From positions 2,356,001 to 2,420,000 of the forward strand of contig JALJCQ010000003.1 of NCBI GenBank assembly GCA_023091665.1: a stretch of 64,000 bases of DNA, read 5' to 3'. The notes under the pieces were generated by a model. That model saw only the letters and a list, made by a program, of their open reading frames with translations, did not search any database and was not told the DNA's origin. A program made the position numbers and the translations under genes. The DNA comes from Pythium myriotylum. Its lineage: Eukaryota; Oomycota; Peronosporomycetes; Pythiales; Pythiaceae. This document shows, piece after piece, positions 29,018-37,500 of this stretch; the stretch's first letter is position 1; each line of letters begins with the position of its first letter.

Positions 29018-31314
29018 CCCCCACTCGCATCGCAAGGGTCCATGGCGCCGTCGACAAGTCCGGCCCTGCCCATCAAGTAGCGCAACGCTTTGGATGACAG
29101 TCCCTTGGTGAGGAAGTCCGCGATTTGGTCTTCCGATGCCACATACTGCAACTCGATAACACCATTGACGATCTGCTCACGAGTGTAGTGGTATCGAATG
29201 TCGATGTGCTTCGTGCGAGCTTGGTAGCCAACATTCTTGGCAAGTGCGATGGCACCCTGGTTGTCTTCGTGGATCGTCGTGGGCTCGACCTGTTGGACCC
29301 CGAGGTTCTCGAGCATCATCCGCATCCAGACAACTTCCTTCACACAGTCGCTGAGCGCCATGTACTCGGCCTCAGTCGAGCTGAGTGCCACCGACTTCTG
29401 GTAGGCCGCTCGCCATGTCACAGGCGCACCGCATAGCAACAACACCATGCCTGACATCGAGCGCCTTTCGTCGCGATCACAAGCCCAGTCGGCGTCGCAG
29501 TAAGCGCTGAGTTCAACACCCCTACTACCGTCGTACACGATCCCAACCTCCATGGTCTTCTTGAGGTAGCGCACAACTCGAATGGCGCAATCCCAATGGC
29601 GTGGGCCAGGGTTCTCGAGGAATCGACTGAGTTGGGCGACTGCGACGGCAATGCCCGGTCGAGTGCCACAAGCGAGATACATCAAACTGCCAATGAGCGA
29701 TCGGTACGGTCGATCCTTCATCATCGTCTTGACATCGTCGGTTGCGGCCTCGTCACCGCGGCTCGGATAGTACGCAGGGTCAGTCGGCGACAGGCAGTCC
29801 TTTGCGTCTTGTTGCCCGAAGCGCTTGATCACCTCGTGTGTGTAGCTGCGCTGGCTGATGGCAAGTCGTTGGCGTTTTCGATCGTGACTGATCTCGATGC
29901 CGAGGATGAACTTCGCAAGACCAAGGTCCTTGATCTTGAACCGCTTGGTGATGCCCTCTTTCGTGGACTTGATCAACGCCGCATCATCCGACGCGATCAA
30001 CATATCATCCACGTAGAGACACACAAGGCACGTCGTACCCCCACTGGCCTTGGTGTACACACAAGGGTCAGCGTCTGTTGGTTGAAATCCGAGTGACTTG
30101 AGATGTCCATCGATCGTTACATTCCAAACGCGAGAGGCTTGTTTCAAACCATACAAGCTCTTCAGCAGCTTGCAGACCCTGTCGGTCTTGGTGATCGTCA
30201 TTGTCGAGTCACTGTCGTCGTCATTGTCATCCCTGTTGAGTGGACCGGTCTCCTCGTCAGACTTGCACGTTGCGGCAGGAGCCTGATTACCTTCGCGTAA
30301 CTCCAGTCCCTCAGGCAGTTCCATATACAGTTCCTCGTCAACATGGCCGTACAGGAAAGCCGTGTCGACATCACACTGCTCGATCGTGTACCCTTGAGCA
30401 CAACACACAGCGAGGAACACTCGGACGGAAGTCAAGTTTGCGACAGGAGCATACGTCTCCTCGTAATCGACGCCATGTCGTTGGGCGAATCCCTTGGCAA
30501 CCAGACGAGCTTTGTGGCGCACGATGCGACCTCTTTCGTCCTTCTTGAGTGCGAATACCCATCGGCAACCAATCGCTCGTTGATGGGATGGTCTTTCTAC
30601 TAACATCCATGTACCGTTCGCCTCCAGTGACTCGAGCTCTTCCTTGATAGCTGCCTTCCAGGCCTTGCTGTCGGGTGAAGCCACTGCCTCGTTGTAGCTG
30701 GTCGGCACTTCGTTGCTGACCATGGCGTGCTCTGCAACTCTGGCTTGGACACGAGACTTCTTCTTCTGCGGTGACAACGACCTCGTGATGGAGATGCCCA
30801 GAGCTTGAGCACGCGACCGAGTGAGCATACTGGGCATGCCTTCATCTGGCCCGTCGATGCATGGTGGGGAGGTGATCAACTGCGAGTGCGGCACCTCCGC
30901 CTTCACCTCATGGGTGATCATCGGAACACCTGGCCAGGTCAAAGCAGGTGGTGCGTCTTCGGCCCCCTCATCGTCAGATGTCTCATCATCCGACTCCTCC
31001 GGCTCGATGGCGACCTCTGGCCGTGTCGTCTCCATGAACTTGACCGAGCGGACAAGTTGCACAGTGTCGGTCTTGATGTTTAACACCCGGTATCCCTTCA
31101 CACTGTCATCGTAGCCGAGGAACTTGCACTTGAACGCCTTCGAGTCAAGTTTGCGTCGCTTCTCCTTCGGCACGTGGGCATATCCAATCGATCCAAAAAC
31201 TTTGACGTCTTTCAAACTCGGGCGCTGTTTGAAGACGATCTCATGTGGTGTGAGCTTGTTCACCGAGTTTGGGATACGGTTGATGATCCACGCAGCCGTG
31301 TTCATGGCCTCGGC
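28846..31314 (-). pseudogene. Copia 2 integrase end, reverse transcriptase and RNase H
   Basis: This follows a TGA at 31317-31315 in an otherwise continuous frame (KKW-stop-AEAMNTAAWIINR; copia proteins usually have Trp here, so TGG to TGA is likely). Visible blocks are GSIGYAHVPKEKR, GCRWVFALKKDERG, ARLVAKGFAQRHGVDYEET, QCDVDTAFLYGHVDEELYM, KSLYGLKQASRVW and the active site YVDD in CLYVDDMLIAS. RNase H blocks are SAYCDADWACD, LSSTEAEYMALSD, EDNQGAIALAKN, TKHIDIRYHYTRE and DFLTKGLS. The frame passes through the polypurine tract and ends inside the 3' LTR at 28846. Reverse transcriptase and RNase H motifs are all complete. Confidence 0.93.
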
Positions 31315-32106
31315 TCACCACTTCTTGTCCACTTCCTCATGGTGGATCAAGCACCGAGCCATCTCCACGACGCTTCGGTTCATACGTTCCGCAAGTCCAT
31401 TTTGTTGCGCAGTATACGGGATGCTGCGTTCGTGCTTGATCCCGTGCGTCACCAAGTACTGTTCAAATCGCTTGTTGATGTACTCGCCACCGTTGTCCGA
31501 ACGCAATCGGATTATGACGTTGGAACTTTGTTTCTCCATGGCAGCCTTGTACACCTTGAACTTGTCGAAGACTTCGTGCTTTGCTTTCATAAAGAACACA
31601 CTAACGTGACGAGAGTAGTCGTCCACGAACACGGCAGCGTAACGACAGCCGCCTGGTGACTTGGTCTGCATCGGACCAACGACGTCAGAGTGAACGAGTT
31701 CAAGTACCTTGGTCGACTTGACTTTGACATCAGGGTTGCGAGGGAAATCCAATTGCTTCATCTTGCCCATGCAGCACCCAGCGCACAGCGACTTGTTTGG
31801 TTTGCTCTCGACTTGGGGCACATCGTCAGCAACAGTCTGGAGCTGTTGATATCGCCTGAATGGGATGTGACCAAGGCGTGCATGGACCAACTCCCACGGC
31901 TCAGTCGCTCGCGTACTGGTCATGGCAGATCCAGACAGCCCTGTCGTCCAGACCTTATACATGTTGCCGACCTTCGTAGCCGTCATCACGGTCTCACCTT
32001 GGAATCGGAACCTACACGTCGAATTCTGGAACTGAACATCAACACCCTTGTCAACCAGACGAGCGATCGAAATCAAGTTGCTGTCAAGTTCCGGGATATG
32101 CAGCAC
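31315..32106 (-). pseudogene. Copia 2 integrase core
   Basis: The frame starts just after a one-base loss relative to gag-protease and ends at the TGA. It shows the zinc site (HARLGHIPF, CAGCCMGK) and all three catalytic acids of the DDE core: Asp in VHSDVVGP, Asp in LRSDNGGEY, and Glu in the AERMNRSVVEMARC block area. The core is complete, unlike copia 1. Confidence 0.92.
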
Positions 32107-33050
32107 GTCCGACAGCGAGATGTTGGGCCGTCCTTGAGCACCAAGTCGACCTTGCCAACTCCAATCGCGTTGATCTTCGTACCGTCAGCGATGTTGATCG
32201 AGATCATCTTCTTCAACGGCTTGTACGCCATGAATGCACCACGTTGGCTGGTCATGTGCGAGCTCGCACCGGAGTCCACCAGCCATACCGTGTTGTCACC
32301 AGCGGCCCCCGCCGCAAACGCATAGTTCTTGCGCGAATGCTCTGCACAGTGACCAGACTGCTGTTCGCGCATCTTCTTTTTGCAGTTAACCTCCTTGTGG
32401 CCAACCTTCTTGCAGTAGTGACACTTCCCGAGGAATCCACCACGCTTGCCTTGTTGACGACTCTTGTCAACAGAGAACGCATTCTGTTGTTGCGGGCCGT
32501 CGTCGTCGGTCTCAACGCCAGACAACCTCGTGATCACGTCGCGGAGTGACAGGTTGGGCGTGTTCTCCAACACACTCACAATCAGTCGATACTCCTCGGT
32601 GAGACTACCGAGCAACATAACGATTTGCTGCGTCTCGTCGAGTGGGTCGCCAAGAGCAGAGGACTTCACCACGAGTTCCTGGAATTGGTCAACGTGCTCC
32701 GAGAAGCGAGTACCGGGCTGCATCTTGAAGTTGTGCAGCTTCTTCATGATCAAGATCTTGTTCTTCAGGGTGTTCTTGTTGTACTGCTCTTCCAGCAGTG
32801 CCCACGCCTGAATCGCACTCATCGCACTGCGGATGTACACTTGGTATGTGACATCGACTTCTCCGGCGATCACGCCGAGGGCTCTCAAGTCGTCGTCCTT
32901 CCACTTCGGTGTCGTACGATCCGTGTAGGCGTCATGCTCTGGATTCACGATGTGCGGTAGCAGACCCTTGCGTGCGAGCTTCATGCGCATATTGTACTCC
33001 CAATGGAAGTAGTTGTCTTCGCGCAGCTTGTCCATGGTGCTTGGGCTCAT
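32103..33050 (-). pseudogene. Copia 2 gag and protease
   Basis: Starts MSPSTMDKLREDNYFHWEYN at 33050, four bases after the 5' LTR. Typical copia gag blocks are AWALLEEQYN, LHNFKMQPGTRFSEHVDQF and LLGSLTEEYRLIVSVLEN. The zinc knuckle is CHYCKKVGHKEVNC (~32370-32410), and the protease active site WLVDSGASSHMT follows (~32270). The frame is lost near 32120 after KDGP in a C run; the next frame continues with ISLSDVLHIPELDSN. A homopolymer base-calling error would explain this as well as a true mutation. Confidence 0.92.
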
Positions 33051-33054
33051 AACC
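33038..33054 (-). promoter_or_regulatory. Copia 2 primer binding site overlapping the gag start
   Basis: Minus-strand GGTTATGAGCCC is fully complementary to the initiator tRNA anticodon arm GGGCUCAUAACC and begins at the first base after the LTR. The ATG inside it is the gag start codon. Confidence 0.7.
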
Positions 33055-33499
33055 TGTTGAGGTATCAGAGCAACTTCTTCTTCACTGGGAATGTTTGAGA
33101 GTAAGTGTATTGATCGAGTTCGATCTACGTTGGTCCTCCTACCTCTAGACTACGTCTCTCTCTTACTATGGCCATCCATTCTGTCGAAGTTGCTTGCTAC
33201 CACCAGTGTGTCGAACGTGTGACCGGTTCGACCACGGTTTGTAGCTGCGATCGGACCGTTGATCTGGCCACCGTGCCACCACGTCCTGACACCACTCGTT
33301 GGCGTCCAAACCGTTTGCTCAGACGGTTTAGGCTGGAACCGCACCGTCAACGTGAACCGCGACTGCACCTCCCTTAACCATGCTGGGAATGTCCTCAGCT
33401 GCTGGGTTGTCACAAGTCGCAGGCTGAGTCTCACGCGTCACAGGCTGACTGTCACACGTCGCAGACGGCTTCGGAACTTGGGCATGCGGAAACCCAACA
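33055..33499 (-). repeat. 5' LTR of copia element 2
   Basis: 445 bp, TG...CA type, with GCCAT target duplication next to it at 33500-33504. Confidence 0.95.
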
Positions 33500-34145
33500 G
33501 CCATGACCTCGGGATACTTGGCCGCAAACTTGTGGAGAGCAGCTCGATCCTCCAGCCTTGGCGGGACTATCCCATCTTGCCCGGCCCATTCATCCACAAT
33601 GCGGTTCCACGCCTGTTGTGCCCATTCCGAGTACTCGCTTGGCGACGACGGGGTCGGCAGTTCATACACCGATGAGCTTTGCGACGCGTGGCTCGTCGAC
33701 TGTTGGGACATCCCCGAATTGCCGGAGTTCGAGTCGGAGACCGAGTAGGACGAGTCGCTGTCGGGACGGCCAGACTCCTTCGTATCGGAGTCGTCTGAAC
33801 CGTTCCCTGTGGCGCCATCATCCATGTCCACATTGTCGTCGACAAACACTAAGAGTTCCTTCAGTCTGTCGTGCCCGAGTACGAGCGCGTCAATGGCCGC
33901 TTTCTTCTCCTGCCGCGTCCAGTTGTCCTGACTGAGTGCACGGAAGATTTCTGGCGGGTGAATCGAGCTCTGCGAAGCGATCAATTGCGCTCGCGTGGGT
34001 CCGTCTTCGGTAGTCGTTGGGTCCATCCGTTCGGAATCGTCATCGGCGTTTGGCTTGTGCACGTTCACGGTCGCTGGACCCCAGAGTTCCGTAAGAGTTT
34101 GCGTTTTTGTCGGTACCCGGCGCTTCGTGAGGTCCGCATCGTGGT

Positions 34146-34458
34146 GCATAAGCACTGCATTGAAGTGTTCCGACGTGTGCCTTTGGTCACGATGAATTAC
34201 ACGCGGGACTGCGCCTATGTGCTGGCATTGGACGAACTGTTCCCGTCACTTGCGCACGACATCCTACACACCAAAGGAGTGGAAGGTGATGACGGCACCG
34301 ACCTTATGCAGGTGTATGCCCTAGGCGGAGGGTTGAGGGATGCGCTGCTCGTCGCGATGAAGGAAGACAAGTGGGAACCAGTGGCAGCCTTCATCCGTTC
34401 CGTGGGCTTTCACCTCAGTCAACCGCGATCAGAGGAAGAAGCAGTAACCTGCTGCTAA
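34146..34458 (+). pseudogene. LINE ORF1, C-terminal part
   Basis: Plus-strand protein-like sequence resumes here (HKHCIEVFRRVPLVTMNYTR, LALDELFPSLAHDILHTKGV, MKEDKWEPVAAFIRSVGF) and ends in TAA at 34456-34458. The upstream extension of this frame to 33871 is antisense to the inverted stretch and does not look coding. The ORF2 frame opens at 34448, so ORF1 and ORF2 frames overlap by about ten bases. Confidence 0.6.
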
Positions 34459-34543
34459 GGGCGAGTCACGACTTGCTCCCATTACCGACCCCAACCCGAC
34501 GACCGACCATTTGAATTGGCGAGATCTAACACCCAACGGATGG

Positions 34544-37500
34544 ATGACTCGCTTCTACGTACCCGACCCAACCAACACCAACACTCGTAATCGGTACCCG
34601 ACCGGCAGTTTTTTCGGACTACTCACCCAAAATACGCGGGGTTTCCGTGAAACATCTCGTTCCCTTTGGATGACGGTTTGGAAAGAGCGCATTGATGGTA
34701 CTAACCTCAACTATATTTTCATACAAGAAACACATGTCGGCTCAATGGAGGAAGCTGCCCAACTCCAAGACCGATGGGCGAGAGTCTGGGGACTGCGGCA
34801 CGACCCTGACAAGCCGATCTCGTTTTGGAGCGTGGCGTCAACGACGTCGGCCGGTGTCGCGATCCTGATTCGACCTGGACTCGCCGAGACATTCACCCCC
34901 AAGCAGCTTATTGACGAGCCCGGCCGAGTGTTGATTCTTCAATCCGCCAGTGTCATGCTCGTCAACATCTATGCACCGAACGACAAGTCCGACCGTGAAG
35001 ACTTTTTCTGCTCGCTAGAGGCCGCGCTCTCCAATGTGGAAGGCAAGTGGTTCATGGCGGGTGATTTTAACTGTGTCTTGTCGCCACAGCACGACCGGAT
35101 CAGCCCTACGACAGCGACAAACGTCACAGAGAGTCCGGCACTTTCGTCACTCGTCACTCGACTGCGACTCGTGGACACCACGGACATTGCGGATCGATCG
35201 CCACGGCACGAGCCGGCACGTCTCACCTATTTTCAGCCTCAGTCGAACCTCGGAGCGCGACTCGATCGATGTTACGTGGCCGCAGACTGGAGTAAGTGGG
35301 TGGCCGACAAGCAAGTCATAATCCCCAAGGTACGCTCGGACCATCTCGGCTTCGTCACGTGGCTCCGAGATCCGAGTATGCGACCACGGACGCGCTCACT
35401 GCCGCCATTGCTTTTTCCCATCTATGGAAGGAATCAAGCAGCTATTGACGAAGAGATTGATGCGGAACTGAAGCGTATATGTGCGGCGCACTCTCGCAGC
35501 GACAGGTCTTGGGACGTGACGATTAGCCATATCGGCGACGCACTCCAAGACATCAAGCGACGGGAGAGGAAACGAGCCAAGCGGGCCCTCCAAAAGCTCG
35601 AGCGCAAGCTTCGCCGCCGCATTCGCACCTGCGAGGAGCTCCTGGAGTACGAGCAAGGACGTTTGGAACGAAGAACGCAGCGCCGTTTCGGGGCACGCCT
35701 CGAAGCCGCCTCTAGTCGCTCTAATCCCATCTACGCGCGTCTCCAGCGTCGTTCGACCCACGTGATCTCAGCCCTGGACGGCCCCGAGGCCTCAAGTATC
35801 GCTGACAAGTTCGCCGTCGCCTGGTCTCCGCTTCTCACAGTAAGCCATGCGACGACGCCCATCGAGGAATGCCGCGCCGCCGCACAAATGCTGTTCTCGA
35901 TTCCAGACGACCACAAGCTCGGCCCGAAGGACAATGACGCGCTGATGGCCCCGGTCTCCAGGCTGGAGGTGGAAGACGTGGTCGCAGAGCTGGGTGCGCA
36001 TAAAGCCGGAGGTGCTGACCGCCTCAACAACGACTTTTATCGCGCCTGGGCGCCGCTCCTGTCCGAAGTCTTAGCCAGCGAGTTCAACCGCATCCTGTGC
36101 GGAGCGCCGATGCCCGATTCGTTTCGCGAAGCAGTCATCGTGCCACTCCCCAAATGCGGCAACTCGACCAATGCGATGGACTACCGGCCAATCTCTCTGC
36201 TCCAATCCAGCTACAAGATATTCACCAAGCTCATGGCCGCCCGAGTACAGCGAAGTTTGGGACGTGTGATCAACGCTGATCAGAATGGCTTTGTACGGGG
36301 ACGGGCCATGTCGAACAATATCTTTTTGATGCAAGCGCTTTTGGCACAAGAATATGCGACAGAAGACGACTCGGCCGACTGTGCGCCGACCGCAGTGCTA
36401 CTCGACTTTAAGAAGGCTTATGATACACTGGACCGGGCGTACCTCGAAAACGCACTCCTCGAGTTCGGTTACAGCCCCGAGTTTGTCGACCTGGTGCGCC
36501 GACTGCATGATGGGACCACAGCACGGTTCCTCGCGAATGGCGAGTTGTCGGAACCTCTTGTGGTGCGCACTGGGATCCGACAAGGCTGTCCGTTGGCACC
36601 GCTGCTTTTTCTCATCGCGGCGGAAACCCTCAAGTATGCGATAACCCAAACGAGCGGCGTCCGAGGTATTACCCTGCCAGGCGTTGACCAAGCGTTCACC
36701 CACACCTTCTCGGCGTTTGTGGACGATTCCGTGGTGTTTGTTGAGCGCGGAGACATGCTCCCAGCGATTGAAGAAACATTACGACGGTTTGCAGCTCTCT
36801 CAGGACTCCAAGTGCAACCAACAAAGAGCCATGCGATTGTGATGAACCCGCGGTGCACTGCGACCGCGATCGGCGCCTTCCCCGTCGTACCACCAGGAAC
36901 CACGGTAACGTATCTCGGAGCCGAAGTCGGTTTGGGCGACACCGCGCCAGCGAATTGGGAAGCCAGAATGAGCAAACTCCGTGCCAGTCTCGGCATGGCC
37001 AGCCGCATCACTACCAGCTTATCCGACCGAGTTGTGGTTTTGAATACGATCGCGACGACCGCAGTGCTTTTCACCGCTCAGTTTGCTACGCCACCGCCGG
37101 AGGTACTGCGTGAGCTCGAGGCGGTTTGGAAACGCTATCTATGGTACGGCACAATCGACTCACCTGACGTCCGCGCCCACAAAATGGCAGCGCCGATTCT
37201 GTCGCTTCCGCGCCACGAGCTCGGGCTCGGGCTCCGTGACTTCAAAGAGGCGATGATCGACCAAGCCGCACGAGGCATTTTGACGTGGAATACGCGGCCG
37301 CACGACAAGTACTGGACCGCCTACCATAACCTTTTGAAGGCCGCGATCCCCACCAGCCCGACGATCCTGAGCAGCTACCCGTCTCAAGCAGCCGCCGACC
37401 GCCAAGTTAAGTTCACGGGACACCGATCCCTGCTCCGACACGGATGGTACCGCGTCAATGCGAGCATGGCCGGTCAGTACACTGTCCCACGAGCAGTCGA

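Larger units (their letters stand above)
28573..33499 (-). mobile_element. Ty1/copia LTR retrotransposon 2, nearly intact, nested in the LINE
   Basis: 4,927 bp with 445-bp LTRs (TGTTGAGG...AACCCAACA) that appear identical, and the 5-bp target duplication GCCAT (28568-28572, 33500-33504). Minus-strand order gag - protease - integrase - reverse transcriptase - RNase H. Primer site GGTTATGAGCCC sits directly after the 5' LTR, and a polypurine tract GAGTGGGGG (29026-29018) directly before the 3' LTR. Only two lesions are seen: a one-base loss near 32120 and a TGA at 31317-31315. It is a different family from copia 1 but shares the unusual LTR-PBS-gag arrangement. Confidence 0.96.
28290..34145 (-). 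other. Apparently inverted segment of LINE ORF1 (copia 2 inside it)
   Basis: Between the plus-strand ORF1 parts ending near 28285 and resuming near 34146, the protein-like frame lies on the minus strand. It runs from ~34140 to 33505 (PTTTEDGPTRAQLIASQSS, WTRQEKKAAIDALVLGHD, Ser/Asp-rich stretch, KFAAKYPEVMA). After skipping copia 2 it continues from 28572 to ~28305 (MAELGRQHPNPFVVLEHFLD, LRFCMDELTHVIAEIDSETV). The edges carry inverted near-repeats GCATCACGA (28292-28300) and TCGTGGTGC (34139-34147). The simplest reading is an inversion within ORF1. An antisense gene of separate origin is the alternative. Confidence 0.55.
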
